This document shows, in pieces, positions 7,917 through 13,121 of a stretch of 13,805 nucleotides of DNA. The notes below the pieces were generated by a model. That model did no database searches, was not told the origin of the DNA, and worked only from the letters and a program-made list of their open reading frames with translations. The stretch is from JAIRTY01 sp050257395 (GTDB taxonomy: Bacteria > Actinomycetota > Actinomycetes > Streptosporangiales > Streptosporangiaceae), in NCBI GenBank assembly GCA_050257395.1, contig JBLMWU010000104.1, forward strand, positions 1 to 13,805, written 5' to 3'. Made by a program: the position numbers and the translations under genes. Position 1 is the stretch's first letter, and the number at the start of each line of letters is the position of its first letter.

Positions 7917-8018
7917 ATGCGGCTGCGGGGCGCCCGCTGCCTGGCCATTGCCGCGGCGGCGATGCGGCCTGCCCGGAACCATTCCGGCTGGCGTTCCCGC
8001 AGGTCAGCCGCGACGTGA
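7917..8018 (+). CDS. Doubtful 33-aa ORF with signal-peptide-like start
   Basis: ATG 7917 has an unusually good ribosome site (GGAAGGA 7904-7910, spacer 6 nt). The product starts MRLRGARCLAIAAAAM, like the positive and hydrophobic part of a signal peptide, then turns polar and stops at TGA 8016-8018. It may be a leader peptide, a broken secreted-protein gene, or chance. Nothing in the residues identifies a family. Confidence 0.2.
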   Translation: MRLRGARCLAIAAAAMRPARNHSGWRSRRSAAT

Positions 8019-8285
8019 GACGGGCACCGGGCCCCCGGCGGCTGCTGCGGAACGCGGGAGCGGGCGCCGGGCCGCAGCGGCCCGGACGGCGGTGCGGGCG
8101 CGCCACCCTGGCCGGCAAATCCGGTCACCCGGACAGCCGCCTGCCCCGGCGCACTGGCCAGCGTAATCTGCGTGCTGGCACGATTGACTGCCCCCGGCCG
8201 GCCAACAGCCGCATGGTGGCGGCCATTCAGGGCACCACCTTTCGCGGGGAATAATGAGCGGCATTGTGAGTAAAGGATGGCCAGG

Positions 8286-9320
8286 ATGCGCTTCCGGGCG
8301 GGGATAGCGATTGACCTGGGCACGGTCAACACGCTCATCTGGGTGATCGGCAAGGGCCTGGTGCTGGACGAGCCCTCGGCGATCGCCCTGGACACCAACA
8401 CCGGCGCGGTCACCGCCGTGGGCCGGGAAGCCGATGCGCTGGCGGGCAAGGAACCGCAGGACGTTCAGGTCCTCTTCCCGCTGCGGGACGGCGTGGTCGC
8501 GGACCTGGAGGCGACCGCCGCGATGCTGCACGCGTTCCTGCGCCGCACCCTGCGGCGGTGGAGCTTCCTGCGGCCGGAGGCCCTGGTCTGCGTGCCCGGG
8601 AGCGCCACCTGGGTGGAGCGGCGGGCGGTGATCGCCGCCACCGAGGCCCGCCGGCCCCGGTGCCGGGTGGACCTGGTCGACGAGCCGGTCGCCGCGGCCG
8701 CGGGTGCCGGGGTCGACCTGCCGGGCGGGGAGGGCGCGTTCGTCGTCGACATCGGCGGCGGCACCACCGAGGTGGCCGCGGTGGCGGGCTCGCGGGTGGC
8801 GCGCTCGCGGTCCCTGCGCCTCGGCGGCAACGCCATGGACGAGGCCATCATCAACGCGGTCAAGCACGAGCTGGGCCTGGTGCTCGGCCGCAACGCGGCC
8901 CGGCGGCTCAAAGCCACCCTGGGCCTGACCGGCGGCCCGGGCGGCGACGCGGAGGCGGTCGGCCTGGAAGCCGCGCACCGGACGCCACGGTCTGTCCGGG
9001 TGCCCGGCGCGCTGGTGGCCGCGGCGCTGGAGCCCGCCGTCACGGCCATCACCGGGGCGGTGGACGAGATGCTCTCGGACATCCCGCCGGACCTGGCCGA
9101 AGAGGTGGTCCACGGCAAGATCCTGCTGGCGGGCGGCGGGTCGCTGCTGCCGGGGCTGGCCAGCCGGATCGAGGCCACTGCGGGCATCGGCACGCTGCTG
9201 GTGGACGATCCGCTGCGGTGCGTGGTGCGGGGCGCCGCAGAGATCCTCGAGAACGGCGGCCGCACCGGCAAGAAGGACGGCGGCACGTCCCGCCCGCCCA
9301 CCGCCACCCTCGCCCCATAG
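8286..9320 (+). CDS. mreB: MreB-like bacterial actin homologue
   Basis: This is a cytoskeletal ATPase of the MreB/actin-Hsp70 fold; MreB filaments guide cell-wall synthesis along the membrane. From ATG 8286 it has 344 residues, the usual MreB length. Phosphate-1 motif is DLGTVNT at 10-16 (canonical MreB has DLGTANT), then DEPSAIAL and PLRDGVVADLEATAAML as in MreB. The catalytic region is VDEPVAAAAGAG with the conserved Glu, phosphate-2 is DIGGGTTE from Asp155, and the adenosine motif is LLAGGGS at 280-286. The insert LGRNAARRLKATLG corresponds to the MreB helix region. AAAGG at 8272-8276 gives a 9-nt spacer to ATG 8286 but abuts ATG 8277, so the shorter start is preferred. No mreC, mreD, pbp2 or rodA neighbours are present, so this is probably a paralogue rather than the main rod-shape gene. 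Confidence 0.85.
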   Translation: MRFRAGIAIDLGTVNTLIWVIGKGLVLDEPSAIALDTNTGAVTAVGREADALAGKEPQDVQVLFPLRDGVVADLEATAAMLHAFLRRTLRRWSFLRPEALVCVPGSATWVERRAVIAATEARRPRCRVDLVDEPVAAAAGAGVDLPGGEGAFVVDIGGGTTEVAAVAGSRVARSRSLRLGGNAMDEAIINAVKHELGLVLGRNAARRLKATLGLTGGPGGDAEAVGLEAAHRTPRSVRVPGALVAAALEPAVTAITGAVDEMLSDIPPDLAEEVVHGKILLAGGGSLLPGLASRIEATAGIGTLLVDDPLRCVVRGAAEILENGGRTGKKDGGTSRPPTATLAP

Positions 9321-9354
9321 CCCCCGCCCGCCGCGGAAACCCCAGGCCGGGGGC
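9320..9354 (+). terminator. Possible weak terminator after the mreB-like gene
   Basis: GCCCCCG (9320-9326) can pair with CGGGGGC (9348-9354), a 7-bp stem with a 21-nt loop. It begins at the last base of the mreB-like stop codon. There is no U-tract and the loop is long, so this is tentative. Confidence 0.3.
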
Positions 9355-9356
9355 GC

Positions 9357-9380
9357 GTTAAGCAGACCGGCTGCAGGGTA
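9357..9380 (+). promoter_or_regulatory. Candidate SigB-type (general stress) promoter
   Basis: GTTA at 9357-9360 and GGGTA at 9376-9380 are separated by 15 bp. This fits the GTTT-N14-16-GGGTA pattern of actinobacterial SigB-family stress sigma factors; the fourth base of the -35 differs. It lies 37 bp before the ATG at 9418. A ribosome site AAGGATGG (9400-9407) follows at a suitable distance. Of the intergenic gaps inspected by eye, this is the only one with a matching pair. Confidence 0.5.
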
Positions 9381-9417
9381 GGCAACGTCCTTACCTATCA
9401 AGGATGGACGTGGCGTC

Positions 9418-9840
9418 ATGCAACCAACGGCAAACGACGGCCAGCGGGCCGCCACGGCGGAGCGGTCCACCAGCGAGCTGGTGACCCAGCTGTCAGAGCA
9501 GATGTCCCGGCTCGTCCGGGACGAGATGAAGCTGGCCCGGCTGGAGATGACCCGCAAAGGTAAGCAAGCCGGCATCGGTGCCGGGCTGCTCGGGGGGAGC
9601 GGCGTAATCGCGCTGTACGCGGTGGGCTGCCTGCTCGCCTGCGTGATCATCGCCATCAGCGGGGCTGTCGCCGCCTGGCTGGCAGCCCTGATCGTCGGCG
9701 CCGCCCTGCTGGCGGTGGCCGGCATCGCCGCGCTGATCGGGCGGGCCCGGCTGCGCCGGGCCACCCCGCCCATCCCCGAGGAAACGGCCGGCAGCATCCG
9801 GGCCGACGTCGAGGAGATCAGGGAGAAGGCGCACCGATGA
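9418..9840 (+). CDS. Phage holin superfamily III-like membrane protein (Phage_holin_3_6 type)
   Basis: This 140-residue membrane protein belongs to the actinobacterial 'phage holin family/putative superfamily III' group, which is usually chromosomal and not part of a prophage. A soluble amphipathic stretch at about 17-50 (STSELVTQLSEQMSRL, then DEMKLARLEM) is diagnostic. Two hydrophobic segments follow at about 52-80 and 84-107. The charged tail (RADVEEIREKAHR) is coiled-coil-like. The start follows AAGGATGG (9400-9407) with a 10-nt spacer. It is the first gene of a four-gene run and overlaps the next gene as ATGA. The function is not known; co-occurrence with DUF3618, DUF4235 and YihY genes suggests envelope maintenance or stress. 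No endolysin or phage gene lies nearby, so cell lysis is unlikely. Confidence 0.82.
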   Translation: MQPTANDGQRAATAERSTSELVTQLSEQMSRLVRDEMKLARLEMTRKGKQAGIGAGLLGGSGVIALYAVGCLLACVIIAISGAVAAWLAALIVGAALLAVAGIAALIGRARLRRATPPIPEETAGSIRADVEEIREKAHR

Positions 9841-10301
9841 GCAAAGCAGCCAATCCGGCTGGCGGGGGGACACCGCCGGGCCCGGGGGATGAGCAGGCCC
9901 TGGCGCAGGAGATCGAGCAGACCAGGGAAGAGCTCGGTGAGACGGTCGCGGCCCTGGCTGCCAAGGCCGACGTGAAGGGCCGGGCCGCCGCCCGGTTCCA
10001 CGAGCTGACCGGCCACCTCACCGCTAAGGCGAACCAGGTCGGGGAACGGGCCTCCGGCCGGGCCGGGCAGGCCCGTGGCCAGCTGGCCGGGCAGGCGGAA
10101 CGGGGCCGGACGCTGCTGGCGGCCGCGCCCCGCCCGGGCCAGCACGCCCGTGAGCAGGGAGCGCCGGGGGCGGCGGCGCCGGCGCGCCGGGCCGGCCAGC
10201 GGGCGGCCGCCGCCGTCCGGCAGTATCCGGTCCCGGCCGCGCTGGCGGCCGCGGCGGTGCTGCTGGCGATCCTGGCCGCGGCCGGGGGGCGGCGGTCATG
10301 A
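9837..10301 (+). CDS. DUF3618-family membrane-anchored protein
   Basis: This 154-residue protein carries a DUF3618 signature at about 20-55: ALAQEIEQTREELGETVAAL followed by AAKADVKGRA (split here into EIEQTREELGETVAAL and KADVKGRAA). The middle is Ala/Gly/Arg-rich and probably helical or disordered. A single membrane helix lies near the C-terminus (VPAALAAAAVLLAILAAAGG), so the protein is tail-anchored with its bulk in the cytoplasm. ATG 9837 overlaps the holin-like stop (ATGA), with GGGAGAAGG just upstream. It ends overlapping the DUF4235 gene. No biochemical role is established for the family. Confidence 0.82.
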   Translation: MSKAANPAGGGTPPGPGDEQALAQEIEQTREELGETVAALAAKADVKGRAAARFHELTGHLTAKANQVGERASGRAGQARGQLAGQAERGRTLLAAAPRPGQHAREQGAPGAAAPARRAGQRAAAAVRQYPVPAALAAAAVLLAILAAAGGRRS

Positions 10302-10570
10302 CGAAGCTGACCTGGAAAGTGATCAGCCTGCTGGCCGGCATGCTCGGCGGGGCAGCGGCCGGGGCCATGTTCAAGCAGGCCTGGAAATTCGCCCGGCACG
10401 AGGACGACGCGCCGGAGGCCACCGACGCCAGCCGCGGCTGGGCGGAGATCCTGCTGGCCGCGGCCATCCAGGGGGCGATCTTCGGGCTGGTCAAGGCGGC
10501 GGTGGACCGCAGCGCCGCAGTGAGTGCACACAAGCTGACAGGGACCTGGCCCGGTCGCGGCGACCGGTGA
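10298..10570 (+). CDS. DUF4235-family small membrane protein
   Basis: This 90-residue protein matches the DUF4235 pattern: KLTWKVISLLAGMLGGAAAG forms the first membrane helix (about 3-22), then a polar charged loop with EDDAPEATDASRGWAEI, then a second helix (LLAAAIQGAIFGLVKAAVDR). Glycine zippers in both helices suggest helix packing or oligomers; this is inference. The start overlaps the DUF3618 stop (ATGA). The next gene starts 24 bp downstream. Role unknown, presumably linked to its membrane-protein neighbours. Confidence 0.82.
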   Translation: MTKLTWKVISLLAGMLGGAAAGAMFKQAWKFARHEDDAPEATDASRGWAEILLAAAIQGAIFGLVKAAVDRSAAVSAHKLTGTWPGRGDR

Positions 10571-10594
10571 CCGGGCCTGAGGGGGGAGGCCACG

Positions 10595-11632
10595 ATGGCC
10601 AAGCCAGACATTGCCGCCCGGGACGCGGTCCCGGGCACCGCTAAGGGGACCGGAGCGGGCACCGCCCCGGCCGGCCCGGCCCGGCTGGGGGGCGGCTCGT
10701 GGGCGGCCGCGGGCAAGCGCACCCTGGGTGAGTTCAAGCGGGACTTCCTCAGCGACCGCGCCGCGGCACTGACCTACTACAGCGTCCTGTCCATCTTCCC
10801 GGCCCTGCTGGTGCTGGTGTCGCTGCTGGGCCTGGCCGGCACCTCGGCCCGGCCGCTGATCGCCAACCTGTCACACGCCCTGCCCGGGAACGTCCGCACC
10901 ATCGTGCTGACCGCCGTCACCCACCTGCAGCACAGCGCGGGTGCGGCCGGGGCGCTGGCGGTGGTGGGCATCGTGCTGGGGCTGTGGTCGGCTTCGGGCT
11001 ATGTGGCCGCGTTCATGCGGGCCGCCAACGCGGTGTACGACGTGCCGGAGGGCCGGCCGTTCTGGAAGACGGTGCCGACCCGGCTCGGGATCACCCTGGC
11101 GGTGCTGGTGCTGCTGGTCGCGTCCGCGATCATTGTGGTGGTGACCGGCGGGCTCGCCCGGCACGCCGGGCAGATCCTCGGGGTGGGCCCGGCCGCGGTG
11201 ACCGTGTGGGACATCGCCAAGTGGCCGGTGCTGCTGATCTTCGTCATGCTGATGTTCGGGATCCTGTTCTGGGCGAGCCCGAACGTGCGGCACGGATTGC
11301 GCTGGGTGAGCCCGGGCGCGGCAGTGGCGGTGGTGGGCTGGCTCGTCGCGTCGGGCCTGTTCGCGCTGTACATCGCCAACTTCGGCCACTACAACAAGAT
11401 CTACGGCAGCCTGGCGGGAGTGATCATCTTCCTGATCTGGCTGTGGGTGTCCAACCTGGCGATCCTGCTGGGTGCCGAGTTCAACGCCGAGCTGGAGCGC
11501 GGCCGGGCCATGGCGGCGGGGGCCCCGCCCACCCAGGAGCCCTACGCGCCGCTGCGGGACACCCGCAAGCTGGATTCCGGGGCGGGCCCGGGTGCTGCGC
11601 CCGCGCCCCGGGCCGCCCCAGAGGAGCGGTGA
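10595..11632 (+). CDS. YihY/BrkB (UPF0761) family membrane protein
   Basis: This is a polytopic membrane protein of the YihY/virulence factor BrkB family, once misnamed ribonuclease BN. Its function is uncertain; an envelope or transport role has been proposed. The 345-residue product has a soluble Ala/Gly-rich leader (1-50) and the family signature RAAALTYYSVLSIFPALLVL at about 56-75. About six membrane segments follow, with SASGYVAAFMRAANAVYDVPEGRPFWK (key parts GYVAAFMRAANAVYDV) and the terminal YGSLAGVIIFLIWLWVSNLAILLGAEFNAELER region (key part LLGAEFNAELER). The C-terminal RDTRKLD tail is typical of actinobacterial members. GGGGGGAGG at 10581-10589 gives a good ribosome site 5 nt before ATG 10595. 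Its stop overlaps a metallophosphoesterase remnant. The gene appears intact. Confidence 0.9.
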   Translation: MAKPDIAARDAVPGTAKGTGAGTAPAGPARLGGGSWAAAGKRTLGEFKRDFLSDRAAALTYYSVLSIFPALLVLVSLLGLAGTSARPLIANLSHALPGNVRTIVLTAVTHLQHSAGAAGALAVVGIVLGLWSASGYVAAFMRAANAVYDVPEGRPFWKTVPTRLGITLAVLVLLVASAIIVVVTGGLARHAGQILGVGPAAVTVWDIAKWPVLLIFVMLMFGILFWASPNVRHGLRWVSPGAAVAVVGWLVASGLFALYIANFGHYNKIYGSLAGVIIFLIWLWVSNLAILLGAEFNAELERGRAMAAGAPPTQEPYAPLRDTRKLDSGAGPGAAPAPRAAPEER

Positions 11633-11940
11633 GGCTCGGCGAGGCCCTCGGCGACCTCGACGCGGGCGTCCGGGTCGCCCTCACCCATTACGCGCCGGTG
11701 AAGGACACGCTGACGGGTGAGCCGCCGGAGATCTACCCGTTCCTCGGCAGCTACTTCCTCGCCGAGGCGGGCGACGGCGCGGGCGCCGACCTCATGCTGC
11801 ACGGGCATGCGCACGCCGGCACCGAGAAAGGGCTGACGCCTGGCGGCGTCAGCGTGCGGAACGTGGCGCTCCCGGTGCTGCGCCGCGCCTACGCCGTGTA
11901 CTGCCTCGGCGCGGGCGTGCCCGCCCCCGCCTGCGCGTGA
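11629..11940 (+). pseudogene. C-terminal remnant of a calcineurin-like metallophosphoesterase
   Basis: This frame encodes 103 residues that match the end of a metallophosphoesterase: ALTHYAPVKDTLTGEPPEIY, FLGSYFLAEA, LMLHGHAHAGTE and VRNVALPVLRRAY (short motifs HYAP and GHAHAGTE). The GHAH histidines are metal ligands of the C-terminal half. The N-terminal half, with the D-x-H, GD and GN-H/D motifs of an enzyme of about 230-260 residues, is absent; that space is taken by the intact YihY gene. A GTG at 11629 overlaps the YihY stop as GTGA, and GAGGAG (11621-11626) lies just upstream, so the fragment could still be translated. It should be catalytically dead alone. A 5' deletion that joined it to the operon is the simplest reading. 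Confidence 0.72.
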
Positions 11941-11964
11941 CCTGACCCGGCTGGCCCGCCGTGG

Positions 11965-12303
11965 TCACGTGGCCGCGGCCGGCGCCTTGCCCTCACCCGG
12001 GCCGGCCTGCTGCCCGCCGGGCGCCCGGGGCGGCGGCCGGTGGAGCATCCGCACCGCCTGCTGGACCAGTTCCTCCTGCAGCGCCGCGCCGTGCGGCTGC
12101 CGCGGCGGAGGCGGGGCCAGCTCGGGGTGTGCGAGCACCAGCTCGTAGGTCGTGTGCGCGGCCAGGATGCCCCGCTGGTACTCGGCGCGGCTGATCTGGC
12201 CGCGCTGGTAGGCCAGCCAGGCGGCGGTGGCCACCCGGTTGAAGGCGTTACGTGCCCGTTCTTCGGGATTCTGGAACAGGTCTGGCGCCAATGGCGGGCT
12301 CAT
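11965..12303 (-). CDS. Small hypothetical protein, weakly SHOCT-like
   Basis: This 112-residue product runs from ATG (12301-12303, minus strand) to TGA (11965-11967). I do not recognise the family. The start is well supported: on the minus strand TGAGGAG precedes it with a 7-8 nt spacer. Residues about 15-50 are helical, with ARNAFNRVATAAWLAYQRGQ and then ISRAEYQRGILAAHTTYELV. The RGQISRAEYQRGI part loosely resembles SHOCT motifs (GxISxxEFxxxK). The remainder is Pro-rich (PELAPPPPRQPHG) with one more helix (LQEELVQQAVRMLHR) and a Pro/Gly tail. No membrane segment or signal peptide. It converges with the phosphoesterase remnant, only 24 bp away. Reading further upstream to 12546 gives a low-quality extension and is not favoured. 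Confidence 0.7.
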   Translation of the reverse strand: MSPPLAPDLFQNPEERARNAFNRVATAAWLAYQRGQISRAEYQRGILAAHTTYELVLAHPELAPPPPRQPHGAALQEELVQQAVRMLHRPPPRAPGGQQAGPGEGKAPAAAT

Positions 12304-12348
12304 GCGGTCGCTCCTCAGGCCAGGGGCCGCTCGCGGGACCGCGTCCCC

Positions 12349-12392
12349 CCAATGGGACAGGGAAGGCCAATCGGCGGCACTCTGCCAATGGG
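12349..12392. repeat. Three CCAATSGG cores at exact 18-bp steps
   Basis: CCAATGGG (12349), CCAATCGG (12367) and CCAATGGG (12385) are spaced 18 bp apart, 46 bp or more upstream of the minus-strand gene start. The sequence between cores is not conserved. Further CCAAT cores occur at 12288 and 12445. An iterated regulator site on the promoter of the minus-strand gene is the likely meaning. Confidence 0.45.
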
Positions 12393-12475
12393 GCCTGATT
12401 GCCTCTTCCCCGGATAAAACCGTAGGCATCCGGGGCGGCGCTCCCCAATAGCAGAAGGACCCGCCTTTGCGGGAC

Positions 12476-12497
12476 GAAAGCCATCGGAAAGCCATCG
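12476..12497. repeat. Perfect 11-bp tandem repeat
   Basis: GAAAGCCATCG occurs twice head to tail (12476-12486 and 12487-12497). It is intergenic and may be a replication-slippage duplication or a regulator half-site pair; no function is evident. Confidence 0.6.
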
Positions 12498-12822
12498 CGC
12501 CGCGGCCCGCCCGCGCCCTGGCGGGCAGCCGGGCCATCCGGGCCAATGCCGCGGAACGCCGCGCCGCGCCCGGCCCGCGCTAGCCGTCCTGGCGGCTCAG
12601 TGCCTGGCCCGGCGCAAGCCGCCGCCACCGGGAATCGGCGGGCCCCAGTTGCCCGTTCCAGACCGCTAAAGCGGCTTTCTTCGGGCTGAATCGCCCGGCC
12701 GCGGCTACCAGGTGATTGCTCGGTTTCCCGATAATGTGTTTACGGCAAGTGTTAAATGGCTACTGCACATAATCGGGAACCTGGGCGGGTTATTTGGCGG
12801 CCGCAGGGCCGCGCAATGACCT

Positions 12823-12855
12823 CTTCCGGGGCCACCGATAAGGCGGCCCCGGAAG
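12823..12855. repeat. Strong inverted repeat, 11-bp arms
   Basis: CTTCCGGGGCC (12823-12833) pairs perfectly with GGCCCCGGAAG (12845-12855) around an 11-nt loop. It lies about 270 bp before the transglycosylase start. On RNA it would be a very stable hairpin, either in the leader or as an upstream terminator without a U-tract. Confidence 0.55.
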
Positions 12856-12875
12856 GAATGAGAAGGTCCCATTGC

Positions 12876-12898
12876 CCGGGCCGGCCAGGCCGGCCCGG
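12876..12898. repeat. Near-perfect 23-bp palindrome, 11-bp arms around one base
   Basis: CCGGGCCGGCC (12876-12886) is followed by A and by GGCCGGCCCGG (12888-12898). The single-base centre suits a DNA-level dyad or a cruciform better than an RNA hairpin, though RNA could still fold with a few opened pairs. The following GCGGGCGCCCGC dyad adds to the structured stretch. Confidence 0.5.
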
Positions 12899-12936
12899 AA
12901 CCGGGCCGCGGGCGCCCGCCGCGGTCCAGCCAGGAA

Positions 12937-12955
12937 GTGTCCCAGACCGGGACAC
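12937..12955. promoter_or_regulatory. Operator-like palindrome GTGTCCC-N5-GGGACAC
   Basis: Two perfect 7-bp arms (12937-12943 and 12949-12955) flank a 5-nt centre (AGACC). The half-site size and odd-length spacer are those of a dimeric helix-turn-helix protein binding site. It lies 166 bp before the transglycosylase TTG start. The binding protein cannot be named from this sequence. Confidence 0.45.
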
Positions 12956-13110
12956 AGGTGAGAATTCAAGCGCCCTGTGTGCGCGATGGCTCGCCACCGG
13001 CGACGCCGGCGCCCTGACCCTGCGCCGCATCCGCACACCGCAGCCGCCACCGCTCCGGCGGGGCAGCAGGCGTCGTGGGCGGGAGCCGAGCGCCCCATGG
13101 TGCTCTGATC

Positions 13111-13115
13111 AAAGG
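13111..13115 (+). promoter_or_regulatory. Ribosome binding site fixing a TTG start
   Basis: AAAGG (13111-13115) is 6 nt before TTG 13122, where a signal peptide begins. No ATG or GTG in this frame is as well placed, so TTG is taken as the start. Confidence 0.55.
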
Positions 13116-13121
13116 TTCTCA

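Larger units (their letters stand above)
7829..8285. other. Intergenic region before the mreB-like gene: hairpin and doubtful mini-ORFs
   Basis: This 457-bp stretch holds no gene I can recognise. It contains a hairpin at 7878-7900 and, right after it, a GGAAGGA ribosome-like site with a 33-codon ORF (7917-8018). A longer frame (7838-8254, GTG start behind GAGG) is open but resembles nothing known. Near the downstream end, TTGACT (8184-8189) and AATAAT (8250-8255) resemble promoter elements but do not form a properly spaced pair. A promoter for the mreB-like gene is expected here but not identified. Confidence 0.5.
12304..13121. other. 818-bp divergent intergenic region rich in repeats and palindromes
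   Basis: No convincing gene is seen between the small minus-strand gene and the transglycosylase. The near side (12304-12500) holds clustered CCAAT cores, a CCCGC-cttt-GCGGG hairpin (12460-12473) and an 11-bp tandem repeat. The middle has a short CCGGGCCA doublet (12529-12545) and an AT-richer patch (about 12710-12795) with -10-like GATAAT (12730-12735) and CATAAT (12768-12773) but no convincing -35. The far side holds two strong inverted repeats and an operator-like palindrome. The open frame from ATG 12756 has poor composition and is crossed by these hairpins. The region probably contains divergent promoters and a long structured leader for the transglycosylase. Confidence 0.6.

Noticed and set aside
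7838..8254. 138-aa frame in the gap before the mreB-like gene
   Set aside because: It has a GAGG-spaced GTG, but composition is Arg/Pro/Gly-rich with no recognisable motif, and a hairpin lies inside. Not supported as a gene.
8184..8255. Promoter pair TTGACT (8184) and AATAAT (8250) for the mreB-like gene
   Set aside because: The elements are about 60 bp apart and neither has a partner at 16-18 bp.
9418..9840. Prophage lysis cassette (because of the holin-like gene)
   Set aside because: No endolysin, structural, integrase or repressor gene is nearby. This holin-like family is usually chromosomal in actinomycetes and sits with DUF3618/DUF4235/YihY genes.
12304..12546. Longer N-terminus for the minus-strand small protein (193 aa)
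   Set aside because: The extension runs through the CCAAT repeat cluster and a hairpin, and the internal ATG at 12303 has a far better ribosome site.
12663..12681. Rho-independent terminator at CCGC-TAAA-GCGG followed by CTTTCTT
   Set aside because: The stem is only 4 bp and the tail is interrupted; no adjacent gene ends here on either strand.
12756..13121. N-terminal extension of the transglycosylase from ATG 12756
   Set aside because: The sequence is Arg/Pro/Gly-rich with no family resemblance, is crossed by strong palindromes, and would place the signal peptide internally. TTG 13122 with AAAGG is better.
12640..13121. ydaO-type c-di-AMP riboswitch upstream of the transglycosylase
   Set aside because: GGGCTGAATCG near 12683 vaguely recalls part of the motif, but the other conserved blocks and their spacing are missing.
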